From Marinospirillum sp. (lineage in GTDB: Bacteria > Pseudomonadota > Gammaproteobacteria > Pseudomonadales > Halomonadaceae), in contig NZ_JACUUA010000029.1 of NCBI RefSeq assembly GCF_014859565.1, forward strand, positions 1 to 27,677: a stretch of 27,677 nt of DNA. The letters run 5' to 3'. Each line of letters begins with the position of its first letter. Within the stretch, counting starts at the first letter, position 1. Position numbers and translations under genes: made by a program. The notes beneath the pieces are model-generated. The model worked only from the letters and a program-made list of their open reading frames with translations, had not been told where the DNA came from and ran no database searches. Positions 8,141 to 16,217 of the stretch are shown piece by piece.

Positions 8141-8163
8141 AAAGCAAACAAAAAAATTGCTTT
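8141..8163. repeat. AT-rich inverted repeat between puuA and puuD
   Basis: AAAGCAA (8141-8147) and TTGCTTT (8157-8163) flank a nine-base A-rich spacer. On the minus strand the stem is followed by a T run, giving a terminator-like shape. It lies upstream of the puuA promoter, so it cannot attenuate puuA from that promoter. An operator or intrinsic-curvature role in the divergent region is equally possible. Confidence 0.3.
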
Positions 8164-8180
8164 CCAGATTATGTCAGGGC

Positions 8181-8209
8181 TTGCTATTGTCAGTTCATAG
8201 CGCTACAAA
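8181..8209 (+). promoter_or_regulatory. Candidate sigma-70 promoter for puuD
   Basis: TTGCTA (8181-8186) and TACAAA (8204-8209) are separated by 17 bp and end 29 bp before the puuD ATG. A GAGGT ribosome binding site follows at 8224-8228. The -10 box is not ideal, so the call is tentative. The back-to-back arrangement with the puuA promoter makes 8057-8209 a shared control region. Confidence 0.4.
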
Positions 8210-8238
8210 GCAACTTTAAATGTGAGGTCTGATCATCC

Positions 8239-9057
8239 ATGCCAGTCTCCTCCGAACGGCTTCCCGTTATTGGCATCAATGCCTGCAGCCAGCCACTCAA
8301 TCGCCACCCGTTTTTTGTGGTGGGAGAGAAATATGTCCGAGCTGCCAGCCAGGGTGCCGGTGGACTACCCTGGATCATTCCACCACTGGGTGATGAACTA
8401 CCCATGGATCAGTTGCTGAGTCAGCTGGATGGCATTCTGCTGACCGGTTCACCCTCCAATATTGAACCTCACCACTATGGTGCTGAGCTGGTTGACCCGG
8501 ATAGCCCCAAGGATCTCAAGCGAGATGCCACCAATCTACCATTAATTCGTGCTGCCATAAAAGCTGGTGTACCGCTGCTGGGTATCTGCCGAGGGTATCA
8601 GGAAATGAATGTGGCTCTGGGTGGCAGCCTGCATCAGCAAGTACACAAATTACCCGGATTTCTGAATCATCGTGAAAACCCCGATGATCCAATACTGGAA
8701 CAGTACGGCAAGCTGTCCCACGAGATCAGCATTCAACCCGGTGGCCTGCTCAGTCACATCTGGCCTCATGCCACGGCTCCGGTTAACTCCCTGCACGGTC
8801 AGGGTGTTGAGCGCTTGGCTGATGAGGCCAGTATTGAAGCTCTGGCACCCGATGGGCTTATTGAGGCTTTTTCTCTGCCTGCTGCTCAGGCTTTTACACT
8901 GGCAGTACAATGGCATCCTGAATGGCAATGGCACCCGGATGAAAGGGTTGGTGATTTTCCCTTCTATCAAGCCATTCTTGCTGCTTTTGGTCAGGCTTGT
9001 CGCCTACGGATGCAACAGCGTCTGAACTTAAACAACCCAACATCGAGTTTTGTATGA
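8239..9057 (+). CDS. puuD: Gamma-glutamyl-GABA hydrolase PuuD
   Basis: A 272-residue class I glutamine-amidotransferase-like hydrolase (C26 family) that splits gamma-glutamyl-GABA into glutamate and GABA. The nucleophile is Cys 117 in LLGICRGYQEMNV, and the catalytic His/Glu are H226 and E228 in VQWHPEW. LTGSPSNIEPHHYG and VNSLHGQGV are further conserved family blocks. E. coli PuuD has 254 residues. It is called SpuA in Pseudomonas, where it also sits beside glutamine-synthetase-like genes. The ATG at 8239 has a GAGGT site about ten bases upstream. Its stop overlaps the next start codon (ATGA at 9054-9057), so it is the first gene of the puuD-GS-potFGHI run. Confidence 0.92.
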   Translation: MPVSSERLPVIGINACSQPLNRHPFFVVGEKYVRAASQGAGGLPWIIPPLGDELPMDQLLSQLDGILLTGSPSNIEPHHYGAELVDPDSPKDLKRDATNLPLIRAAIKAGVPLLGICRGYQEMNVALGGSLHQQVHKLPGFLNHRENPDDPILEQYGKLSHEISIQPGGLLSHIWPHATAPVNSLHGQGVERLADEASIEALAPDGLIEAFSLPAAQAFTLAVQWHPEWQWHPDERVGDFPFYQAILAAFGQACRLRMQQRLNLNNPTSSFV

Positions 9058-10400
9058 AAGATTTAGAAAGTTGGTTGCATGAACACCGCATCACTGAGGT
9101 GGAATGTGTCATCAGTGATATCACCGGCATTGCCCGTGGCAAAATCAGCCCGGTCTCCAAGTTCATCTCCGAGCAAGGCATGAGACTGCCGGAATCCCTG
9201 CTGCTGCAAACCGTTACCGGGGATTATGTTGAAGATGATATTTATTATTCACTGCTGGATCCGGCAGACATCGACATGCATTGTCGCCCGGATCCCAATG
9301 CCCTGTATCTGATTCCCTGGGCACAGGAACCCACTGCACAGGTGATTCATGACTGTTATGACAAGGATGGCAAACCGCTGGAGCTTTCTGCGCGTAACCA
9401 GCTGAAGCGAGTGCTGAAACTGTATGAAGAAAAAGGCTGGCAACCCATTGTTTCGCCAGAAATGGAGTTTTATCTGACCAAACGTGTCGCCGACCCGGAC
9501 TTTCCCCTGCAACCACCGATTGGCCGTTCCGGTCGAGAAGAAACCGGCCGCCAGTCCTTTTCCATAGATGCCGCCAACGAGTTTGATCCGCTGTTTGAGG
9601 ACATGTATGACTGGTGTGAAATTCAGGGACTGGATATCGACACCCTGATTCATGAAGAAGGCACCGCCCAGATGGAAATCAACTTCCGTCATGGTGATCC
9701 CTTGATGCTGGCTGATCAGGTGCTGATTTTTAAACGCACCATGCGCGAAGCCGCCCTCAAACATGATGTGGTGGCTACTTTTATGGCTAAACCCATCACC
9801 CGTGAACCGGGCAGTGCCATGCACCTGCATCAGAGTGTGGTGGATGTCAGCACAGGTGAAAGTATTTTCTCCAACCCTGACGGCAGCATGAGTGATCTGT
9901 TCCTCTACCATCTGGGCGGCCTGCAGAAATACATCCCCGAAGTACTGCCATTATTTGCACCCAACGTGAATTCCTTCCGCCGTTTTCTGCCAGATACCTC
10001 TGCACCTGTTAACGTGGAATGGGGTATGGAAAACCGCACTTGTGGCCTGCGTATTCCTGAGTCCGACGCTCAGAACCGGCGGGTAGAAAACCGGCTGGCT
10101 GGAGCGGATGCCAACTCTTATCTGGCCATTACTGCCAGTTTGTTGTGTGGTTATCTGGGCATGGTAGAAAAAGTGCAACCCTCAGCACCGGTACAGGGGC
10201 GAGCTTATGAACGGCGTAACCTGCGGCTGCCTTTTGCGCTGGAAGCTGCGTTGGAACGCATGGAGCAATGCCAGACTTTAAAGGACTACATGGGCAGCCA
10301 GTTCATTGACGGGTATATTGCTGTAAAACGCACAGAAAACGAAAATTTTAAACAGGTTATCAGCTCCTGGGAGCGTGAATTTCTGCTTTTAACGGTTTAA
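9054..10400 (+). CDS. Second gamma-glutamylpolyamine synthetase (GS family)
   Basis: A 448-residue glutamine synthetase superfamily protein, likely an ATP-dependent gamma-glutamyl-polyamine ligase of the Pseudomonas SpuI/SpuB type. Visible motifs are VECVISDITGIARGK near residue 15, MEFYLTK, AQMEINFRHGD, FMAKPITREPGSAMHLHQSV, NSFRRFLPDTSAP, ENRTCGLRIPES and VENRLAGADANSYL. It differs from PuuA at the substrate loop (GSAMHLHQS versus GSGMHLHIS), suggesting another amine substrate. The frame is open to a TTG at 8997, but the ATG at 9054 overlaps the puuD stop and gives the usual N terminus (MKDLESWLHEHRITEVE). The ribosome binding site is weak, consistent with coupling to puuD. Which polyamine it uses cannot be read from sequence. 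Confidence 0.9.
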   Translation: MKDLESWLHEHRITEVECVISDITGIARGKISPVSKFISEQGMRLPESLLLQTVTGDYVEDDIYYSLLDPADIDMHCRPDPNALYLIPWAQEPTAQVIHDCYDKDGKPLELSARNQLKRVLKLYEEKGWQPIVSPEMEFYLTKRVADPDFPLQPPIGRSGREETGRQSFSIDAANEFDPLFEDMYDWCEIQGLDIDTLIHEEGTAQMEINFRHGDPLMLADQVLIFKRTMREAALKHDVVATFMAKPITREPGSAMHLHQSVVDVSTGESIFSNPDGSMSDLFLYHLGGLQKYIPEVLPLFAPNVNSFRRFLPDTSAPVNVEWGMENRTCGLRIPESDAQNRRVENRLAGADANSYLAITASLLCGYLGMVEKVQPSAPVQGRAYERRNLRLPFALEAALERMEQCQTLKDYMGSQFIDGYIAVKRTENENFKQVISSWEREFLLLTV

Positions 10401-10421
10401 AAACAATTTTCCATTTCTTGG

Positions 10422-10437
10422 TTAAAATGTATTTTAA
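10422..10437. repeat. AT-rich palindrome upstream of potF
   Basis: TTAAAAT (10422-10428), GT, then ATTTTAA (10431-10437) form a perfect short dyad in the 106-bp gap between the second ligase and potF. It could be an operator or part of a potF promoter. It is too weak and too far from a T run to call a terminator. No clear promoter boxes were seen in this gap. Confidence 0.3.
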
Positions 10438-10492
10438 AAACCGTAAAAAACTGACAATGCGCCGCTTTTTATCAGCAGGCCATTCAACCCCG

Positions 10493-10500
10493 AAGGAGGT
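10493..10500 (+). promoter_or_regulatory. Strong Shine-Dalgarno of potF
   Basis: AAGGAGGT six bases before the potF ATG is a near-perfect complement of the 16S rRNA 3' end. It is the strongest site in the window, as expected for an abundant periplasmic binding protein. Confidence 0.8.
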
Positions 10501-10506
10501 AATACC

Positions 10507-11613
10507 ATGAAGCAAGCTGTGAAACTTTCCCTGATTGCCACCTCCGTGGCGGCGCTGCTGATGGGAGCTACCAGCGCCCAGGCACGCGAAGTGCGTGTGT
10601 ACAACTGGTCTGATTATATTGCTGAAGATACCCTATCCAACTTCACCGCAGCCACCGGCATCCGTGTGATTTATGATGTTTTCGACAGCAATGAAGTGCT
10701 GGAAGCCGCTTTGTTATCCGGTCGCTCCGGTTACGACCTGGTGGTGCCTTCCAACCACTACATCACCAAACAGATCAAGGCCGGTGCTTTTGCCAAGCTG
10801 GATCACAGCAAACTGCCCAACATGAAAAACCTGCAACCAGCACTGATGAAACAATTGCAGGAAGTGGGCGCCAGCAGTGACTATGCTATTCCTTACCTCT
10901 GGGGCACCAATGGTTATGGTTACAACGAAGAGCGTGTGCTGAGCCTTCTGGGTGAAGATGCCCCGGTCAACTCCTGGGCACTGCTGTTTGATCCAACAAT
11001 CACAGCCAAACTGGCTGCTGGTGGTTGTGGTCTTTCCATGCTGGATTCCGGTGATGAAATGCTGCCCGCAGCACTGGCTTATCTGGGTATGAACCCCAAC
11101 AGCAATGATGTCAAGGATCTGGAAAAGGCTGCCGCAGTGATCAGTGGTGTACGTAACCACATCACCTATTTCCACTCCTCCCGTTATATTTCTGATCTTG
11201 CCAATGGTGAAATCTGTGTGGCTGCCGGTTATTCCGGTGATGTTTTCCAGGCCGCCGATCGTGCTGTGGAAGCAGAAAATGGCAATACCATCATCTACAC
11301 CATCCCTAAAGAAGGTGCAGCCTTGTGGTTTGACATGATGGCCATTCCTGCTGATGCACCCAACAAGGACAATGCCCACGGCCTGATCAATCACCTGCTG
11401 CAGCCCCAAGTGATTGCTGACATCACCAATTATGTGATGTATGCCAACCCCAACAAGGCTGCAGACGCACTGGTAGATGAAGAAATCCTCAATGACCCAT
11501 CCATCTACCCAACTGATGAAGTGCTGGAAAAACTTTATATCGCCAAAGAACGCCCCCTGGCGACTCAGCGAGTCATCACTCGCACCTGGAATCGTGTCAA
11601 GTCCGGTCGTTAA
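10507..11613 (+). CDS. potF: Polyamine ABC transporter periplasmic binding protein
   Basis: A 368-residue periplasmic solute-binding protein of the PotD/PotF family that captures putrescine or related polyamines for PotGHI. A Sec signal peptide covers residues 1-26 (MKQAVKLSLI then a hydrophobic stretch, TSAQA|REV cleavage). The mature protein opens with VRVYNWSDYIAEDTL, whose Trp and neighbouring residues line the polyamine pocket in PotF. YDVFDSNEVLEAALLSGRSGYDLVVPS, PYLWGTNGYGYN and VAAGYSGDVFQAA are typical. Length matches E. coli PotF (370) and Pseudomonas SpuD/SpuE. Substrate choice between putrescine and spermidine cannot be fixed here. It leads the potFGHI genes after a 106-bp gap. 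Confidence 0.92.
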   Translation: MKQAVKLSLIATSVAALLMGATSAQAREVRVYNWSDYIAEDTLSNFTAATGIRVIYDVFDSNEVLEAALLSGRSGYDLVVPSNHYITKQIKAGAFAKLDHSKLPNMKNLQPALMKQLQEVGASSDYAIPYLWGTNGYGYNEERVLSLLGEDAPVNSWALLFDPTITAKLAAGGCGLSMLDSGDEMLPAALAYLGMNPNSNDVKDLEKAAAVISGVRNHITYFHSSRYISDLANGEICVAAGYSGDVFQAADRAVEAENGNTIIYTIPKEGAALWFDMMAIPADAPNKDNAHGLINHLLQPQVIADITNYVMYANPNKAADALVDEEILNDPSIYPTDEVLEKLYIAKERPLATQRVITRTWNRVKSGR

Positions 11614-11644
11614 AGCATCCGGTTGTTAAACAAGAGGGTTCAGC

Positions 11645-12784
11645 ATGGCGGGTGCAGCAGGTAGCTACAAAAAAATTCTGTTTGGCGGCAGCCAGACAGA
11701 AGTGCTGTTACAAATCGAAGGAGTCACCAAGTACTTTGATGAAACCCTCGCCGTGGATCAGGTCAGCCTGAGTATCCGTCAGGGTGAAATTTTTGCCCTG
11801 CTCGGTGGCTCAGGCTCCGGTAAATCCACTCTGCTGCGTATGCTGGCCGGTTTTGAAAAACCCAGCGCGGGGCGCATCCTTCTGGATGGCAAGGACATCA
11901 CTGACCTGCCACCTTATGAGCGCCCCATCAACATGATGTTTCAGTCTTATGCACTCTTCCCACACATGACTGTAGAGCAGAATATCGCTTTTGGCCTGAA
12001 GCAGGACAAACTGCCCAAAGCTGAAGTTGAGCAGCGTGTGGCAGAAATGCTGAAACTGGTCAAGATGGAAAAGTTTGCCCGGCGCAAACCCCATCAACTC
12101 TCCGGTGGACAACGTCAGCGTGTAGCTCTGGCACGTTCTCTGGCCAAACGCCCAAAGCTTTTACTGCTGGATGAACCCATGGGGGCATTGGATAAAAAAC
12201 TGCGCACTGAGATGCAGCTGGAAGTGGTTGATATTATTGAAAAGGTGGGTGTGACCTGTGTACTGGTGACTCACGATCAGGAAGAAGCCATGACCATGGC
12301 TGAACGCATTGCCATTATGGCCGATGGCTGGATTATCCAGGTCGGCTCCCCTGTAGATATCTACGAAAGCCCCAACAGCCGCATGATTGCAGAATTCATC
12401 GGTTCAGTGAACCTGTTTGAAGCCGAAGTGACCGAAGATGAAGCCGACAGCTGTACACTGGTTTCACCTTCACTGGATCAACCGATTTTTCTGGATCACG
12501 GTATTACCACTCAAGCTGAAGCCCGCAAAGGCTGGGTGGCATTAAGACCGGAAAAAACCCTGATCAGCCGAGAAAAACCGGATGTGGTTTATAACTGGTC
12601 TTCTGGCACCGTACATGACATTGCTTATCTGGGTGGTCATTCCGTGTATTACATCAAACTCAGCTCCGGCCAAGTGGTGCAAGCCACACTGGTGAACAGT
12701 GAACGCCGTGGAGAACACCCCACCTGGGATGAACCTGTTTTTATCAGCTGGGATGCCTATAGCCCTGTTGTACTCTGGCAATGA
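11645..12784 (+). CDS. potG: Polyamine ABC transporter ATPase PotG
   Basis: A 379-residue ATP-binding subunit that powers polyamine import at the inner membrane. Walker A GGSGSGKST is at 54-62, Q-loop Gln 100, signature LSGGQ at 152-156, Walker B LLLLDEP at 172-178 and the switch His at 210 (LVTHDQEEA). Residues of about 290-379 form a TOBE-like regulatory tail. The sequence from KKILFGG through FDETLAVDQVSL to PPYERPINMMFQSYALFPHMT closely follows PotG/SpuF proteins as I remember them. The ATG at 11645 has AGAGGG upstream and gives the family-standard length. It follows potF after 31 bp and precedes potH after 32 bp. Confidence 0.93.
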   Translation: MAGAAGSYKKILFGGSQTEVLLQIEGVTKYFDETLAVDQVSLSIRQGEIFALLGGSGSGKSTLLRMLAGFEKPSAGRILLDGKDITDLPPYERPINMMFQSYALFPHMTVEQNIAFGLKQDKLPKAEVEQRVAEMLKLVKMEKFARRKPHQLSGGQRQRVALARSLAKRPKLLLLDEPMGALDKKLRTEMQLEVVDIIEKVGVTCVLVTHDQEEAMTMAERIAIMADGWIIQVGSPVDIYESPNSRMIAEFIGSVNLFEAEVTEDEADSCTLVSPSLDQPIFLDHGITTQAEARKGWVALRPEKTLISREKPDVVYNWSSGTVHDIAYLGGHSVYYIKLSSGQVVQATLVNSERRGEHPTWDEPVFISWDAYSPVVLWQ

Positions 12785-12816
12785 TTGACCCATCCAACAC
12801 CACCGGAGGCTAAGGC

Positions 12817-13722
12817 ATGAAAACAAGCTTGAAAAAATGGCTGCCCAGTGGCCGGTTTTGGGTCTTCAGTATGCCTTTTATCTGGCTACTGCTGTTCTTT
12901 CTGCTGCCCTTTGCATTGGTGTTAAAAATCAGCTTTTCAGCTGCAGTGATTGCTATTCCACCCTATCAGCCGGTACTGGATTTCACTGACAATACCCTGA
13001 CGCTGATTTTTAATCTGGGCAACTACCTGTTTTTGCTCAGTGACAGCCTTTATATTGCCGCCTACTGGGGCTCAATCAAAATCGCTCTAATCTCAACCCT
13101 GGTTTGTCTGCTGCTTGGTTATCCCATGGCTTATGCCATGGCCAAGGCACCCCCCTCAACCCAACTGGTGTTGCTGATGTTGGTGATGTTGCCCTCCTGG
13201 ACTTCGTTTCTAATCCGTGTGTATGCCTGGATGGGGATTCTGGGACAGCAGGGTTTGTTGAATAATTTTTTATTGTGGCTGGGAGTTATCGATTCACCTC
13301 TGCGGATCATGAATACCAATATTGCCGTGGTCATCGGCATTGTTTATGCCTACCTGCCTTTTATGATTCTGCCGCTCTACGCCAATCTGGTGAAGCTGGA
13401 TCGCAGCCTGCTGGAAGCTGCCTCAGACTTGGGTTCTCGCACTATCAATACTTTCTGGACGGTCACACTACCGCTTTCAAAAGGTGGAATCATTGCTGGC
13501 TCCATGCTGGTTTTTATTCCGGCAGTGGGTGAGTTTGTGATTCCGGAACTGCTGGGTGGCCCGGATACCCTGATGATCGGCAAGGTGCTGTGGGAAGAGT
13601 TCTTTAATAACCGTGACTGGCCAGTAGCTTCTGCACTGGCCATTGTGATGCTGCTGATCCTGATTATTCCGATCACCCTTTTTCACCGTTACCAAGCAAA
13701 AGAGCTGGAGAAAAATGGTTAA
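12817..13722 (+). CDS. potH: Polyamine ABC transporter permease PotH
   Basis: A 301-residue inner-membrane permease with about six transmembrane helices, the first at residues 17-38. The cytoplasmic coupling (EAA) loop reads EAASDLGSRTINTFWTVTLP starting at 200 and docks onto PotG. E. coli PotH has 317 residues. A GGAGG ribosome site precedes the ATG. The gene overlaps potI by 8 bp, which suggests balanced synthesis of the two permease subunits. Confidence 0.92.
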   Translation: MKTSLKKWLPSGRFWVFSMPFIWLLLFFLLPFALVLKISFSAAVIAIPPYQPVLDFTDNTLTLIFNLGNYLFLLSDSLYIAAYWGSIKIALISTLVCLLLGYPMAYAMAKAPPSTQLVLLMLVMLPSWTSFLIRVYAWMGILGQQGLLNNFLLWLGVIDSPLRIMNTNIAVVIGIVYAYLPFMILPLYANLVKLDRSLLEAASDLGSRTINTFWTVTLPLSKGGIIAGSMLVFIPAVGEFVIPELLGGPDTLMIGKVLWEEFFNNRDWPVASALAIVMLLILIIPITLFHRYQAKELEKNG

Positions 13723-14539
13723 ATTTCCCAAACCCGGCTTTTCAACCATCATGCTGGGCGTGGGACTGGTATTTCTTTACCTGCCCATGTTTATTCTGGT
13801 GTTTTATTCCTTTAACGCCTCCAGACTGGTCACGGTCTGGGCTGGTTTTTCAGCGCACTGGTATGTGGAGCTGTTTAAGGATCAGCAACTGCTGAATGCC
13901 ATCTGGACCAGTCTTAAAATCGCTTTTTATTCAGCCAGCATGGCGGTATGTATTGGCACCTTGGCTGCCTTTGTGATGACACGCTTCAGTCGCTTTCGTG
14001 GACGCACCACCCTGTCCAGTATGATCACGGCACCTCTAGTGATGCCAGAAGTGATCACTGGTTTGTCCCTGTTGTTGCTGTTTGTACATATGGCACAAAT
14101 CATCGGCTGGCCACAGGATCGCGGGGTTGCCACCATCTGGATCGCCCACACCACCTTTTGTAGTGCTTATGTGGCGGTAGTGGTCTCTTCACGCCTGCGT
14201 GAGGTGGATCTGTCGATTGAAGAAGCTGCGCTGGATCTGGGAGCCACCCCTTTCAAGACCTTTTTTCTGATTACCCTGCCGATGATTGCACCGGCACTGG
14301 CAGCGGGCTGGTTGCTGGCTTTTACCCTGTCGCTGGATGACCTGGTGATTGCCAGCTTTGTCTCCGGCCCTGGAGCCACCACCCTGCCAATGGTGGTTTT
14401 TTCATCTGTCCGTCTGGGCGTATCACCCAAGATCAACGCCCTTGCCACGCTGATCATTTTAACGGTATCACTGGCAGCCTTTATTGCTTGGTACCTGATG
14501 CGCAAGGCAGAGGAAAAGCGTAAACAGCAGCTCCCCTGA
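13715..14539 (+). CDS. potI: Polyamine ABC transporter permease PotI
   Basis: A 274-residue second permease subunit with about six transmembrane helices beginning at residues 11-33. The EAA motif is EAALDLGATPFKTFFLITLP from about 170. LVMPEVITGLSLLLLF and FTLSLDDLVIASFVSGPGATTLPMVVFS are family-typical. E. coli PotI has 281 residues. It pairs with PotH to form the translocation pore. It is the last gene of the plus-strand run and ends 57 bp from the convergent azlD stop. Confidence 0.92.
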   Translation: MVKFPKPGFSTIMLGVGLVFLYLPMFILVFYSFNASRLVTVWAGFSAHWYVELFKDQQLLNAIWTSLKIAFYSASMAVCIGTLAAFVMTRFSRFRGRTTLSSMITAPLVMPEVITGLSLLLLFVHMAQIIGWPQDRGVATIWIAHTTFCSAYVAVVVSSRLREVDLSIEEAALDLGATPFKTFFLITLPMIAPALAAGWLLAFTLSLDDLVIASFVSGPGATTLPMVVFSSVRLGVSPKINALATLIILTVSLAAFIAWYLMRKAEEKRKQQLP

Positions 14540-14584
14540 ACATCTAGTAACGAAGCAATATCTTTATTACCTGCTGGCGCTCTA

Positions 14585-14603
14585 CATATAAAATGCTTAT
14601 ATG
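14585..14603. terminator. Weak hairpin between potI and azlD
   Basis: CATATAA (14585-14591) and TTATATG (14597-14603) form a 7-bp AT-rich stem with a five-base loop, overlapping the azlD stop codon in the convergent gap. There is no T run on either side, so a terminator function is doubtful. Confidence 0.25.
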
Positions 14604-14908
14604 AAATAACGCCATCCCGCTGTCATCAACAATCCTGCCGTTATGGCTGGTAGCGGTTTTTTCAGCCACAGCATCACCAGCAGGGTGGTCAGTAATGCCA
14701 GCCTTGCTGCAGTATCACCTTCTACAGCCATCGGCAGAATCAAGGCAATCAAAACCGAACCGGACATACCATTGATAAAGCCTTCCACCCGCCGGTTGAT
14801 GGGTATAAAACCCATCAGAAATACGCCACCATAACGGGTGACCAGTGTCACCAGTGCCATTGCGGTGATAATCAATAAAGTGGTGTGACCTGTATTTTCT
14901 AACATCAT
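14597..14908 (-). CDS. azlD: AzlD-type branched-chain amino acid exporter small subunit
   Basis: A 103-residue membrane protein with about three or four helices, the small partner of AzlC. The sequence LLIITAMALVTLVTRYGGVF at the N terminus and an ILP(M)AVEGDTAARLALLTTLL block are typical of AzlD. In the family the pair exports branched-chain amino acids or their analogues. The frame stays open upstream to 15013, but the ATG at 14908 overlaps the azlC stop as ATGA and gives the family length, while the upstream extension is Cys/Gly/Trp-rich shadow sequence. A second ATG follows immediately at 14905. Confidence 0.85.
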   Translation of the reverse strand: MMLENTGHTTLLIITAMALVTLVTRYGGVFLMGFIPINRRVEGFINGMSGSVLIALILPMAVEGDTAARLALLTTLLVMLWLKKPLPAITAGLLMTAGWRYFI

Positions 14909-15612
14909 GTCTGTTTCTCCAGCCACACAGCACCCACCAAACCACCCGCCAGCGCACCAGCAATCACATGACCGTTGGCAGGCAACCACCAGAGTGCCAG
15001 CAGTGAAACACAACCGGCCACACTCCAGATCACCAGCATTCGAGGGTTCTTTTTACCACCCACCGCCATGGTCAACAAAAAGCAACCAAGTACCATATCC
15101 AGTCCCAGCACCTGAGGATCAGGAATACCCTGAGTCAGTACCAAACCCAACCAGGTGCCTAACATCCAGGTCAACCACAAGGCCAATCCGCCACCAAAAA
15201 GAATTCCCAGATTGCGCTCACCCTGTTGATAATCTTGAGCAGCCATAGCCCAGTTGGCATCACTGATCACAGTAAGGATGCCGTAGCGTTTTGCACTGGG
15301 CACTTCTTTTAACCAGGGGTAAAGGGATGCACCCATCAACAGATGACGAGCATTAATGGCAAAGGTGGTCAGCAGGATGGTGAATAAGGGGATCTCCTGC
15401 TTCCAGAGTTCCAGTGCGGCAAACTGCGACGCTCCGGCAAATACCAGCCCACTCATCAACAGGGCTTCATATTTACTCAAACCGGCCTGTACAGCAGCCA
15501 GACCAAAAGCCAGTCCAAAAGCCACCACAAACATGGAGAGGGGTAACAAACGCTTAAAACCCAGCCAGGTGCCATAAGCATCCAGCCGGGTCTCTGTAGA
15601 TACAAGAGACAT
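14905..15612 (-). CDS. azlC: AzlC-type branched-chain amino acid exporter large subunit
   Basis: A 235-residue inner-membrane protein with six to eight helices. Family blocks include GFKRLLPLSMFVVAFGLAFG, SGLVFAGASQFAALEL, FAINARHLLMGASLYPWL and SDANWAMA. The frame extends 13 codons upstream to a TTG at 15651; the ATG at 15612 (MSLVSTETRLDAYGTW) is preferred and has only a weak GGA upstream. It is translationally coupled to azlD and lies 41 bp after the EAL remnant, at the distal end of the minus-strand gene run. Substrate is inferred from the family only. Confidence 0.87.
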   Translation of the reverse strand: MSLVSTETRLDAYGTWLGFKRLLPLSMFVVAFGLAFGLAAVQAGLSKYEALLMSGLVFAGASQFAALELWKQEIPLFTILLTTFAINARHLLMGASLYPWLKEVPSAKRYGILTVISDANWAMAAQDYQQGERNLGILFGGGLALWLTWMLGTWLGLVLTQGIPDPQVLGLDMVLGCFLLTMAVGGKKNPRMLVIWSVAGCVSLLALWWLPANGHVIAGALAGGLVGAVWLEKQT

Positions 15613-15653
15613 GGAGTTTTTCCGAAGCTGATCTGAATCAGGAGAGATCAAAC

Positions 15654-16217
15654 TCAGGTTGTTGTGGCACTCAGCAACTGCTCAGTCAACTCTGCTGCTG
15701 CTTTGGGTCTGCAGAACAAATAACCCTGAAATGCCTCACAACCATTATCTGTCAGGAAGTTTTGCTGCTCCACCGTCTCCACACCTTCTGCAATAACCTG
15801 TAGCTTGAGTGCCTTGCCCATTGCAATGATGGTTTTGACGATAGCCGCATCTTCCGCATCCCGATGGATATCCCGCACAAAAGACTGATCTATCTTGATC
15901 TGATCCAGAGGCAGGCGCTTGAAGTATTGTAACGAAGAATAACCGGTTCCGAAATCATCCATCGAAAAAGTCAGCCCAAGTGCTTTGATCTGTTTCATTT
16001 TTTCGATGGTTTCTTCCACCTGGTCAAATACAGTGCTTTCTGTCAGCTCCAGCTTCAGGCACTCAGGTGGTGCTCCGGTTTCTGCCAGAATGGCTTGTAC
16101 CCGTTCAACAAAATCAATCTCTTTAAACTGCCCTGCGCTGAAAGGTGTTTTGCAATGATTTATGTAGATGTCAGTCCAGATCACCCGATAGTCTTGGATG
16201 GGTTTCTTCCCACTCAT
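15654..16217 (-). pseudogene. 5'-truncated EAL domain (c-di-GMP phosphodiesterase) remnant
   Basis: An open frame of 187 codons whose residues 27-180 are the C-terminal two-thirds of an EAL domain: SAGQF, LKLELTEST (54-62), MDDFGTGYSS (86-95) with the metal-binding DD, IKIDQSF (107-113), IAEGVET (142-148) and QGYLFCRP (164-171). The N-terminal part, including the EAL motif itself and the first metal ligands, is missing. Residues 1-26 (MSGKKPIQDYRVIW and on) match nothing in the family and partly overlap the patatin gene in another frame. The join is near base 16139. No Shine-Dalgarno site is visible at 16217. It should be inactive as a phosphodiesterase, although a c-di-GMP-binding or structural role cannot be excluded. 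Confidence 0.8.

Noticed and set aside
8997..9053. TTG start for the second ligase, 19 codons upstream
   Set aside because: It would lie inside puuD. The ATG at 9054 overlaps the puuD stop and gives the normal N terminus.
9249..9911. 220-codon minus-strand frame within the second ligase gene
   Set aside because: Shadow of the conserved plus-strand gene. No family motif and no independent start signal.
10401..10506. Promoter for potF in the 106-bp gap
   Set aside because: Several A/T-rich boxes exist but no pair has both acceptable sequence and 16-18 bp spacing. Only the palindrome and ribosome site were kept.
10714..11409. 231-codon open frame on the minus strand inside potF
   Set aside because: It lies wholly antisense to a clear PotF protein with signal peptide and family motifs. 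Its translation is rich in His, Gly, Ile and Thr, as expected from a shadow frame.
14909..15013. 35-codon N-terminal extension of azlD
   Set aside because: It is a shadow of azlC, rich in Cys, Gly and Trp. The ATG overlapping the azlC stop is the natural start.
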